Positions 17,401-24,419 of a stretch of DNA of 33,903 nucleotides are shown in pieces. Under the pieces are notes generated by a model that was not told the origin of the DNA, did no database searches, and worked only from the letters and a program-made list of their open reading frames with translations. The translations under genes and the position numbers were made by a program. Position 1 is the first letter of the stretch. Each line of letters starts with the position of its first letter. Source of the stretch: an uncultured Bacteroidota bacterium (lineage in GTDB: Bacteria; Bacteroidota; Bacteroidia; Chitinophagales; Chitinophagaceae); assembly GCA_903913355.1 (NCBI GenBank), contig CAIWKU010000226.1, positions 1-33,903 on the forward strand. The letters are read 5' to 3'.

Positions 17401-18088
17401 GATAATCATCTGCTAATTTTATTTTCACCAGTCGGCCTTCTTCAATAGTGCAGGAGTTGGCAATTCTTACGACCCCTCCACTCGCTATTACTCTTTTATC
17501 AGTCTGTTCTAAAAAGGGTTTGATCATTTTTAGAAGTGCGTCCTGCTCCAATATACAATCCACGTCTATGCAAACCAGGTAATCATTCGATGAAATATTG
17601 ATACCCACATTCAATGCATCTGCTTTCCCGCCGTTTACCTTATCTACCACTATCAGTTTATGGTAAATACTATTCCGGCTTTTATAGACTCCCCTTACTT
17701 CTTTTGTGTCAATTTGCTGCTGTATAAAAAAATCAATCTTTTCCAGGTCATAGGCTTCTATCAGCTTGTCGAGACTGTCATCTTTACTTCCATCATTAAT
17801 AATAATCACTTCCAGATTGGTATAATAAATAGATAATAGAGAACGAACATTTTCAACAATATTCAACCCCTCATTATACGCCGGCGCCAGTATACTAACC
17901 GTTGGGGCATGAACAGATGCAGCCAGCACCCGAAAATCGGTAAATGCATTTTTTCGCAAATGCTTTTGCGTTTCACCTATTGAGTATAATCCGATAAGTA
18001 CATAGGAAAGCAGCAACACAACAGAATAAATAAATATTCCATAAGTTAAAATATCAAATAATATTTTCGCCGCTATTTGTACAATCAT
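14498..18088 (-). CDS. Fusion: processive GT2 glycosyltransferase + LtaS/sulfatase-superfamily transferase
   Basis: This 1196-aa inner-membrane protein has two enzymes in one chain. Residues 1-460 are a GT2 synthase of the BcsA/PgaC type: an N-terminal membrane segment (9-35), IINDGS (96-101), DVD (175-177), GED (282-284), QRNRW (326-330, the processive QxxRW motif), and then about three membrane helices (360-418). A Pro-, Ser- and Lys-rich linker (about 460-510) follows. Residues 530-700 carry about five hydrophobic segments as in LtaS. Residues 790-1130 are the extracytoplasmic domain with Glu804 in VEGLGR, Thr844 in GGRTF, His967 in STHDPF and Asp1039-His1040 in TGDHR. These match the metal, nucleophile and substrate residues of lipoteichoic acid synthase and relatives that transfer phosphoglycerol or phosphoethanolamine. 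There is no PilZ domain. Its start overlaps the HEAT-protein stop by 4 bp (ATGA). Confidence 0.92.
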   Translation of the reverse strand: MIVQIAAKILFDILTYGIFIYSVVLLLSYVLIGLYSIGETQKHLRKNAFTDFRVLAASVHAPTVSILAPAYNEGLNIVENVRSLLSIYYTNLEVIIINDGSKDDSLDKLIEAYDLEKIDFFIQQQIDTKEVRGVYKSRNSIYHKLIVVDKVNGGKADALNVGINISSNDYLVCIDVDCILEQDALLKMIKPFLEQTDKRVIASGGVVRIANSCTIEEGRLVKIKLADDYLPQIQILEYIRAFILGRMAWTRLNGLMLISGAFGAFDKEIAIQCGGYNTNTVGEDMELVVRMRRLMEERGEEYVVTYIPDPLCWTEAPASFQILGRQRNRWIRGTFETLYFHRIMFFNPRYNLLGMLSYPYWFFFELCAPAIEFFGFICFLIFALLGMMDWGFFLTYFFFIIFFSYLYSCFAILMEVVTFNQYRRRIDILRLMLTGLTEPFYYHPFVVWSAIKGLFDLFKKEKSWGEMTRQGFAKKTESAPIPISPGSQNTPALQEKTVPEIPKKNHAASLLERSIVPAISKAVLFISRSFTEYSSLVFVLLGLLLFARGIELAIDYSQHGTPAFFWKVVLYGFAKDFSFFLKIIAPIFLVFSFLFLIKEKIAKTLFIVGAIVLVLIQLLLSQYFIKTLVPLGADLWVYSIADIRQTVGASGGVPISLILILVVLVALSIGAFIYFPPRIKIRGLASFVLFIFFIFLSGSGIADLTDSWLPGQEYSNNLSINKADYFFSKSYQYFFPPAVETDIYSDAYSGDYAVGNTKNDSSIFRYIDEKNYPFLHSVDTSVDVLSPFFNHKQTPPNIVILLVEGLGRAFTNEGAYLGNFTPFIDSLAGKSLYWQNFLSEGGRTFAVLPSLVGSLPFTKNGFNELGNRMPPHLSLLNVLEHNGYTSSFYYGGESQFDNMDVFLRKNTIGFINDGKSFPAGYTKMPSQNGFTWGYGDKELFRHYMELTQKSPTSGKPSVNIILTVSTHDPFKINEQAKYLQKFEDRMTALGLTEEVKKQRRNYQYQFASILYMDDAINNFIHEYSKRPDFANTVFLITGDHRMPEIPMNNKIDRYHVPLIIYSPLLKRTARFSSISTHFDITPSLLAWLKKSYKIKTPSVASWMGTGLDTTRGFRNIHAYPIMQTKNDLVDFIKGGFMLSNNNLFRIGQNMELTPEQNPDKQNELTAAFNAFLAKNRQIQGSLKIVPDSILLKFRPH

Positions 18089-19158
18089 CTCTTCAATACA
18101 GATTGAACATGAAATAAGATGGGTTGGTAGGGTGCCGGTATTTCACTTGCTTTTTGTTCAAGTATTTCCCAGCCGTCTGCATAATTATTTGCTATAATGA
18201 TGGCCGTTTTCAATTTTATCTGGTCATTGCTATGTTCCAATAATTGAATTAGTTGAGACTTTTCGTTTTCTGATACCTGGTCCTTTAACGAGTCTAATAT
18301 CCCCAATTGATTCGCCAATGATTCATTGGGCAGATGGGCCATTAATAAAGCAGGGATCGTTTCATCGGCCAATCTCTCTAATGTTTTTAAAGCCTGGTTT
18401 CTTACTGATACCGAAGGATGATTCAGGCAATTGATCACATTTTCCCGTAAACCAAATTGCTGGTATTCTCCGGCAAGTTTTAAACCAAATACCACTACTG
18501 TATCATTTTCAGATAATAACCAGTAGGGTATCCTGTCAGAAAGGTCTTCTTTTGGGGAAGAATGCTTAAGCTGTTCCAATAGTTTTATCTGCTGCCATCC
18601 AGTTAGGGGGTAGGTAATGATATCCAGAAAACGCAAGCCGGCAAAACCCGTTAGGTTAATCACTCCTGTTTGGGCTTCCATTCGAACATATTCATTGTCA
18701 CTATTGGTGCTCTTGTATAATTCGGGTAACATATCCCGCTGGTCCATCATATATATTTCCTGAATACCTTTTGCCCGTATATGCCAGCTTCTTTTCGAAT
18801 GCATTTTTTTAATGGAATCTGCTTTCAATCCCAAATGTTCATACAGCGCTACAATATTATTTGCCGCTACTCCTGAAAAATTTCGTTTACAGGCCAGCAG
18901 CTCCTCCATAACCAATTTCCGGGCCCAGGGGTTTTTCATCATCCGGTAAAACTTCTTAGGTAGAACAACAGATTCGAAAGAATCTTCCATAATAATCGCA
19001 CTAATCCAAACCTGCAGGTTCTTTGAAACACCGCCATTATATAAAAACACCCTTTTTTTATAATACAGATAGGCATAAATGACTACCACAATCAGCAGAA
19101 TGGCAAGGCCCAGTATTTTTATCCCTAAATACAGGTATTCCGGACTAATGTATTTCAT
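18085..19158 (-). CDS. HEAT-repeat protein with N-terminal membrane anchor
   Basis: This 357-aa protein has one transmembrane helix at about 10-33, a YYKKR stop-transfer, and then a long, almost fully alpha-helical region made of HEAT-like pairs. Examples are HPSVSVRNQALKTLERLADE (247-266) and LEHSNDQIKLKTAIIIANNYADG (307-329). The positive charges after the helix suggest that the repeats face the cytoplasm. HEAT solenoids bind other proteins; coupling to the downstream glycosyltransferase is shown by the ATGA overlap of stop and start. It may be a scaffold or a docking site for the synthase or the response regulator; that is inference. I chose the ATG at 19158 (MKYISPEYL), since the ATG at 19230 puts 24 polar residues before the helix. 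No promoter match was found upstream. Confidence 0.82.
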   Translation of the reverse strand: MKYISPEYLYLGIKILGLAILLIVVVIYAYLYYKKRVFLYNGGVSKNLQVWISAIIMEDSFESVVLPKKFYRMMKNPWARKLVMEELLACKRNFSGVAANNIVALYEHLGLKADSIKKMHSKRSWHIRAKGIQEIYMMDQRDMLPELYKSTNSDNEYVRMEAQTGVINLTGFAGLRFLDIITYPLTGWQQIKLLEQLKHSSPKEDLSDRIPYWLLSENDTVVVFGLKLAGEYQQFGLRENVINCLNHPSVSVRNQALKTLERLADETIPALLMAHLPNESLANQLGILDSLKDQVSENEKSQLIQLLEHSNDQIKLKTAIIIANNYADGWEILEQKASEIPAPYQPILFHVQSVLKR

Positions 19159-19347
19159 TACCGTATTGGTAAAGAAGTTATCTAACAGGCAGGATTTTAC
19201 ACTAGTATGACTGATTCTAATCATTGGCATCCAACTAAAACGATTTCTCCGGACATTTATAGATTTGTCTTTCTTTCATTAAAAAAACGAACTTCATTAA
19301 AGTTAAGAAAACAATCCCTTTGTTCGGGTTTGCCGGAATAAAACTAA

Positions 19348-19378
19348 TTTGTAATTAGCCCTTTCTCAACTAGGTTTG
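19348..19378 (+). promoter_or_regulatory. Predicted Bacteroidetes-type promoter of kdnB
   Basis: TTTG at 19348-19351 and TAGGTTTG at 19371-19378 are separated by 19 bp, an exact match to the phylum consensus TTTG-N19-TAnnTTTG. Transcription would begin near 19385, giving a leader of about 35 bases before the kdnB ATG. It is the best promoter match found in the window. Confidence 0.75.
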
Positions 19379-19420
19379 CATAATAATTGATGCGCTTTTA
19401 ATCGCTTAAAAAAGAGTAAC

Positions 19421-20494
19421 ATGAGTTTTCGCAATTTTAAAATGGTTAGTTATGTCGTTTACGGACGCGGTAGCTTTAACCAACTCGATGAAATATTAGC
19501 ACCCCAAAGAAAAGGAGACGCTCCCATGGTTTTTTTGGTTGATCATTTTTTTGATGGGAAACCCTTTCTCAACAGGATTCCCCTGCGTGGAAAAGATAAG
19601 ATCGTGATCGTTGATGTAACACAGGAACCCAAAACCAAACAGGTTGATGCATTAGCTGATCAGCTAAAAGAAGAATTTGGTACCATTAGCGGAGTAATTG
19701 GTATTGGTGGGGGTTCTGCTATGGATCTGGCAAAAGCGGTTTCGCTCATGATGACCAATCCCGGCTCTTCTGCCGATTATCAGGGCTGGGACCTGGTAAA
19801 ACATCCCGGTGTATATAAAGCCGGCATCCCAACATTAAGCGGTACGGGTGCAGAAGTTAGCCGAACCACCGTATTAACCGGTCCAACCCGTAAACTGGGT
19901 ATGAACAGCGATTTCACTCCCTTTGATCAAATTGTTCTGGATCCGGATTTGACCAAAGATGCGCCGGTTAACCAGCGTTTCTATACAGGCATGGATTGTT
20001 ATATCCATTGTATTGAAAGTCTGGAGGGAACTTTTCTAAATGAATTCAGCAAAAGCTATGGTGAGAAAGCATTACAATTATGCCAGAAAGTATTTGTTGA
20101 AAAAAATCATTGGGATGAGGAATCTGATGAACAACTAATGATGGCATCTTATGCAGGCGGAATGAGTATTGCCTATTCGCAGGTTGGGGTAGCGCACGCT
20201 GTAAGTTATGGATTAAGTTATCTGCTGGGAACCAAGCATGGTATTGGAAACTGTATTGTAATGAACCATATCGAAGAATTTTATCCTGCCGGAGTAAAAG
20301 AATTCAAACACATGGTTGCTAAAAATAATATTGAGATTCCTGCCGGCATTTGTAAAGGATTAACAGATGAACAATTTGATACAATGATCAATGTATCCCT
20401 GGGTATGAAACCTTTATGGGAAAATGCATTGGGTAAGAACTGGGAATCTATTATGACAAGAGATAAACTTCGTGCACTCTACGAAAAATTATAA
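19421..20494 (+). CDS. kdnB: Iron-containing alcohol dehydrogenase, KdnB-like (Kdo 8-oxidase)
   Basis: This 357-aa enzyme is a group III metal-dependent alcohol dehydrogenase. Nucleotide-binding GIGGGSAMD lies at 94-102 and SGTGAE at 140-145. The four metal ligands are in place: Asp192 and His196 in MDCYIH, His259 in VAHAVSYG, His273 in TKHGIGN. Several phrases (YGRGSFNQLDEIL, MTNPGSSADYQGWDL, FYTGMDCYIHCIESLEGTFLNEFSK) recall Shewanella KdnB, which oxidises the 8-hydroxyl of Kdo so that the aminotransferase KdnA can install an amino group. I rely on remembered similarity; no search was run. KdnA is not in the window, but kdsB is. It is transcribed alone, with its own promoter and terminator, divergently from the HEAT/GT2 genes. 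Confidence 0.83.
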   Translation: MSFRNFKMVSYVVYGRGSFNQLDEILAPQRKGDAPMVFLVDHFFDGKPFLNRIPLRGKDKIVIVDVTQEPKTKQVDALADQLKEEFGTISGVIGIGGGSAMDLAKAVSLMMTNPGSSADYQGWDLVKHPGVYKAGIPTLSGTGAEVSRTTVLTGPTRKLGMNSDFTPFDQIVLDPDLTKDAPVNQRFYTGMDCYIHCIESLEGTFLNEFSKSYGEKALQLCQKVFVEKNHWDEESDEQLMMASYAGGMSIAYSQVGVAHAVSYGLSYLLGTKHGIGNCIVMNHIEEFYPAGVKEFKHMVAKNNIEIPAGICKGLTDEQFDTMINVSLGMKPLWENALGKNWESIMTRDKLRALYEKL

Positions 20495-20506
20495 AACCCT
20501 TTAGTA

Positions 20507-20532
20507 ACGCAGCCCTCTGGCTGCGTTTTTTT
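20507..20532 (+). terminator. Rho-independent terminator after kdnB
   Basis: ACGCAGCC (20507-20514) pairs perfectly with GGCTGCGT (20519-20526) around CTCT, followed by a run of T to 20532. It starts 12 bp after the kdnB stop. Confidence 0.93.
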
Positions 20533-20703
20533 ATTCCATACTCTGCATAAACGGAATAACTTCAAGCACCTTCCACCCTTGTAAAAAGGAATCAGATTTC
20601 CTCCCCTCATTATTTATTACCAGTAAAGTATCGGTATTTCTTTACTCGTATTCATTAATCCAGTAATTTACTACTCAGTTTTTACCACCCCAACCAGCTA
20701 TTT

Positions 20704-23700
20704 ATGAAAAAATCAGTCCTGCTAAGTTTTTGCTTATTGGCAACAATGTTTATCGCTAATGCACAAGGGTATTCCCCCTCGCTTTTTAATAGTATGCAAT
20801 GGAGAATGATTGGGCCACATCGTGGTGGCCGAACAGTAGGTGCTGTGGGTGTGGTGCAACAGCCGGGTGTATTTTATATTGGTGTAAATAACGGCGGTGT
20901 ATGGAAAACCAATGATTATGGCAGAACCTGGAACCCCATCTTCGACCAGCAATCTACCGGCTCCGTAGGTGATGTGGCTGTGGCTGAATCCAATCCCAAC
21001 GTAGTATATGTTGGTTGTGGTGAAGGTATCCAAAGACCCGATTTGTCAATCGGCGATGGTGTATATAAATCAACCGATGCCGGTAAAACCTGGCAAAATA
21101 TGGGACTGAAAGATGGTCAGCAGATTGGCGATATTGTTATCGACCCAAAAAACGAAAATCGCGTTTTTGTTGCTGTCCTGGGTCACCCTTATGGCCCTAA
21201 TACCGAAAGAGGCGTTTACCGTTCATTGGATGGTGGCAAAACATGGGAGCGTGTATTATATAAAGACGAGAATACAGGTGCTATACAAGTTAGTTTCGAT
21301 CCCAATAATTCAGAGATCCTGTATGCGGATCTATGGGCTGGCAGACAGGGGCCCTGGGAAAATGGCGCCTGGAACGGAAAAGAAAGTGGTCTATACAAAT
21401 CTACCGATGGCGGAACTACCTGGAAAAAATTGACAAAGGGGTTGCCTACTGTTGAACAGGGTTTGGGAAGAATTGGATTTTGTACGGCACCCTCCAATAG
21501 CAACCGTATGTATGCAACCGTTGATGCGGGCAGATATGGCGGTGTGTATAGAAGTGATGATGCTGGAGAAAGTTGGATCAATATCAATAGCGATGGCCGG
21601 TTCTGGGGTAGGGGAAGCGATTTTGCAGAAATCAAAGCAGATCCTATCAATGCAGATATTGTATATAGCGCCAATGTAGTTACCTGGAAATCGATTGATG
21701 GTGGAAAAACATGGACAGGTTTTCGGGGTGCTCCAGGTGGAGATGATTACCACCGTATCTGGATCAACCCAACCAATCCAAAAATAATGCTGATCGCGCT
21801 GGATCAGGGTGCAATCATCACTACCAATGGAGGAGAAACCTTTTCTTCCTGGTATAATCAACCCACCGCTCAGTTCTATCATGTAAATACTGATAATGCG
21901 TTCCCTTATAATGTATACGGCGGACAACAGGAAAGTGGTTCCGTAGGAATTGCTTCACGCGGAAATGATGGCCAGATTACTTTACGCGAATGGCATCCTG
22001 TGGGTGTGGAAGAATATGGATATGTTGCACCTGATCCTCTAGACCCCAATATTATTTACGGCGGCAAACTCACCAAATACGATAAAAGAACCGGCCAGGT
22101 ACAAAATATTTCTCCTGAAATTGGTCGTAGTGGAAAATATCGTTTCCTAAGAACCGCACCAGTTTTGTTTTCACCGATTGATCCGAAAACACTGTATTAT
22201 GCCGGCAATGTACTTTTCAAAACACAGAATGGAGGCAATACCTGGCAGGTAATCAGTCCCGATCTAACCCGCGAAAGTTGGGATATCCCCGCCAGTGTAG
22301 GTATTTACAGTTCAGATGATCTGAAAAAAATGCCTCGTCGGGGTGTGATCTATACCATTGCACCTTCATTTAAAGATATCAATACCATCTGGGTGGGTAC
22401 CGATGATGGTTTTATTCAGGTAACCAAAGACGGTGGTAAAACATGGAAAAATGTTACGCCTCCAGAGATCAGCTCCTGGAGTAAGATCTCATTAATGGAA
22501 GCCAGTCATACAGATGTAAACACAGTTTACGCTGCTGTAAACAGAATCCGTTGTGATGATATGCATCCTTACGCTTACAAAACCAATGATGGTGGTAAAA
22601 CCTGGAAACTGATTACCAATGGACTTCCCTCCAACGAACCTATCAATGTGGTTCGGGAAGATCCTTATCGTAAGGGTTTGTTATATGCTGGTTCTGAAAA
22701 TGCAGTATATGTTTCTTTTGATGAAGGAGAACATTGGCAATCGCTTCGATTAAACATGCCACCTACTTCCGTTCGTGATTTGGTGATCAAAGATGATGAC
22801 CTGGTAATCGGAACACATGGCCGCGGATTCTGGATATTAGATGATCTGACACCTCTTCGTCAATTAAATGAAAAAACTGCCGCCAGCACTGCTATTTTAT
22901 ACAAACCACAGCAGGCGCTTCGTATCCGCTGGAATATGAATCCGGATACACCGATACCACAAGAAGAAGCTGCCGGACAAAATCCACCCGATGGAGCCGT
23001 GATAGATTATTTTTTAAAAGAGGATGTAAAAGGAGAAGTAACGCTTGAAATTCTTGATGCTGCCGGAAAATCAATACGCAAATACAGTAGTAATGATAAG
23101 CCTTATGAAGTAGGTCCCGTAAATATTCCTTTATACTGGATTCGTCCGCAACAGATTTTATCTGCCCAGGCGGGTTCGCATCGTTTTCTTTGGGATCTGC
23201 ACTATAATCCCCTGGAAGGAGAAGCACCCAACTATCCCATCTCAGCAACGTATATGAATACGGCTCCAGAACCCACGTCGCCATGGGCAATGCCTGGTAA
23301 TTATACTGCAAAATTGACCGTTAATGGAACAGTTTACTCGCAATCTTTTTCTGTTAAAATGGATCCGCGTGTAAAAACCAGTATCGCTGATTTACAAAAA
23401 CAACATGATTTATCTCTTCAATGTTATGAAGGAAGAAAATCTGCTAAACAGGCGGTAGCAGAAATTTCCGAAGCGCGCAAACAATTAAAAGCCGCGATTG
23501 CAAAAGGCGGGGCGAATAGTGCCTCCCTGACGGCGCTTGATCAAAAAGCAGGAGAACTGGAAGGAGTATCAAGAGGCAGAGGTCCGGGTGGTGGCGGCGG
23601 TGCTGCTGCAACCGGAATAAGTTTTGGTCGGGTTTCTTCTTCTTTAGGCGGTTTATTTAATGTGTTGCATGGTGCAGATATGCCACCCACTTCACAAGCC

Positions 23701-23796
23701 ATTGCCGCTGCCAATGAAAGTATTGCTCAGATAAATGAACTGAAAGCTAAATGGAGTAAAATAAAAGCAGATATACAAGTAGCTCTAAAAAATTGA
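20704..23796 (+). CDS. Secreted sortilin/VPS10-like BNR-repeat protein
   Basis: This 1030-aa exported protein has a signal peptide (1-21, ANAQ) followed by about ten or eleven Asp-box (BNR) repeats of the form S/T-x-D-x-G-x-T-W spread over residues 60-690. Examples are KSTDAGKTW, RSLDGGKTW, KSTDGGTTW and KTNDGGKTW. They build beta-propeller blades like those of sortilin VPS10 domains and of family GH33/GH74 glycosidases. A beta-sandwich-like region (about 750-900), a helical region, and a Gly-rich stretch (about 958-970) follow. Proteins of this kind are annotated as glycosyl hydrolase or VPS10 sorting-domain proteins; no catalytic residues can be assigned, so a structural or binding role is equally possible. 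It follows kdnB's terminator after about 170 bp with no consensus promoter visible, and ends before a strong hairpin. Confidence 0.85.
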   Translation: MKKSVLLSFCLLATMFIANAQGYSPSLFNSMQWRMIGPHRGGRTVGAVGVVQQPGVFYIGVNNGGVWKTNDYGRTWNPIFDQQSTGSVGDVAVAESNPNVVYVGCGEGIQRPDLSIGDGVYKSTDAGKTWQNMGLKDGQQIGDIVIDPKNENRVFVAVLGHPYGPNTERGVYRSLDGGKTWERVLYKDENTGAIQVSFDPNNSEILYADLWAGRQGPWENGAWNGKESGLYKSTDGGTTWKKLTKGLPTVEQGLGRIGFCTAPSNSNRMYATVDAGRYGGVYRSDDAGESWININSDGRFWGRGSDFAEIKADPINADIVYSANVVTWKSIDGGKTWTGFRGAPGGDDYHRIWINPTNPKIMLIALDQGAIITTNGGETFSSWYNQPTAQFYHVNTDNAFPYNVYGGQQESGSVGIASRGNDGQITLREWHPVGVEEYGYVAPDPLDPNIIYGGKLTKYDKRTGQVQNISPEIGRSGKYRFLRTAPVLFSPIDPKTLYYAGNVLFKTQNGGNTWQVISPDLTRESWDIPASVGIYSSDDLKKMPRRGVIYTIAPSFKDINTIWVGTDDGFIQVTKDGGKTWKNVTPPEISSWSKISLMEASHTDVNTVYAAVNRIRCDDMHPYAYKTNDGGKTWKLITNGLPSNEPINVVREDPYRKGLLYAGSENAVYVSFDEGEHWQSLRLNMPPTSVRDLVIKDDDLVIGTHGRGFWILDDLTPLRQLNEKTAASTAILYKPQQALRIRWNMNPDTPIPQEEAAGQNPPDGAVIDYFLKEDVKGEVTLEILDAAGKSIRKYSSNDKPYEVGPVNIPLYWIRPQQILSAQAGSHRFLWDLHYNPLEGEAPNYPISATYMNTAPEPTSPWAMPGNYTAKLTVNGTVYSQSFSVKMDPRVKTSIADLQKQHDLSLQCYEGRKSAKQAVAEISEARKQLKAAIAKGGANSASLTALDQKAGELEGVSRGRGPGGGGGAAATGISFGRVSSSLGGLFNVLHGADMPPTSQAIAAANESIAQINELKAKWSKIKADIQVALKN

Positions 23797-23821
23797 TTCA
23801 ACCAGAGAAACCCATCTATAC

Positions 23822-23857
23822 AACCACTCAATCAGAAAATCTGATTGAGTGGTTTCT
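23822..23857 (+). terminator. 15-bp perfect hairpin after the BNR-repeat gene
   Basis: AACCACTCAATCAGA (23822-23836) and its perfect complement (23840-23854) flank a three-base AAA loop. The T run after it is short (ending GGTTTCTC), so it may be a terminator of moderate strength or an mRNA 3'-end stabiliser. It separates the BNR-repeat gene from the acetyltransferase gene. Confidence 0.65.
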
Positions 23858-23899
23858 CAATAAAAATTGAGGCCGGGTATTTCTACAGATCCTGGCTAT

Positions 23900-24403
23900 A
23901 TGATTGAAACCGATCGCTTAAAAATTATCCCCCTTTCCTCGGAGCAATTGCTATTGTATGTAAACAGCGACCATGGTTTTGAAAAACAATTTGAACTTCA
24001 TTCTTTTCCCCGATTTTTTACTCCCGAGCTGATACAAACACTCGAGCATGGAATTATTCCCGCGTTAAAAAATCCTAAAAAAAATTGGCTGTTCATTACT
24101 TTATGGGTAATTATTTTAAAAAAAGAAAATCGTGTGGTGGGCGATTTATTTTTTAAAGGCGAGCCCGATGAGAAAGGAGAAATCGAAATTGGCTATAGCG
24201 TGTATGAGACACATAGAAACCGGGGTATTATGACAGAAGCCGTAAAGGGAATTATCTCCTGGGCCGTTCATCAAAAAAATATAAAAGCCATAAAAGCGGA
24301 AACGCAAAACAATAATCCCGGTTCTATGAAAGTGCTTTTCAATAATGCTTTTATGATTCAACAACAAAAGGGGAGCTCTGTCTGGCTGAAAAAAGCGCTA
24401 TAG
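23900..24403 (+). CDS. GNAT family N-acetyltransferase (RimJ/RimL-like)
   Basis: This 167-aa cytoplasmic enzyme begins METDRLKI-like (MIETDRLKIIPLS), as do many RimJ/RimL-type acetyltransferases. It carries the GNAT core: ENRVVGDLFFKG, then EIEIGYSVYETHRNRGIMTEAV, in which RNRGI (106-110) is the acetyl-CoA pyrophosphate loop, then KAIKAETQNNNPGSMKVL near the C-terminus. Substrates in this branch include ribosomal protein N-termini and small amines; the true one is unknown. I chose the ATG at 23900, since a TTG at 23867 lies just beyond the terminator hairpin. It is a single gene convergent with the GH18 gene, whose stop is 16 bp away. It lacks a clear terminator of its own. Confidence 0.88.
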   Translation: MIETDRLKIIPLSSEQLLLYVNSDHGFEKQFELHSFPRFFTPELIQTLEHGIIPALKNPKKNWLFITLWVIILKKENRVVGDLFFKGEPDEKGEIEIGYSVYETHRNRGIMTEAVKGIISWAVHQKNIKAIKAETQNNNPGSMKVLFNNAFMIQQQKGSSVWLKKAL

Positions 24404-24419
24404 CCAACACAGTGATTTC

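Noticed and set aside
21391..21927. Long open frame on the minus strand inside the BNR-repeat gene
   Set aside because: It has no recognisable domain, an odd residue mix, and lies wholly opposite a well-supported gene with repeat structure; it is a by-product of codon use in the Gly/Thr-rich repeats.
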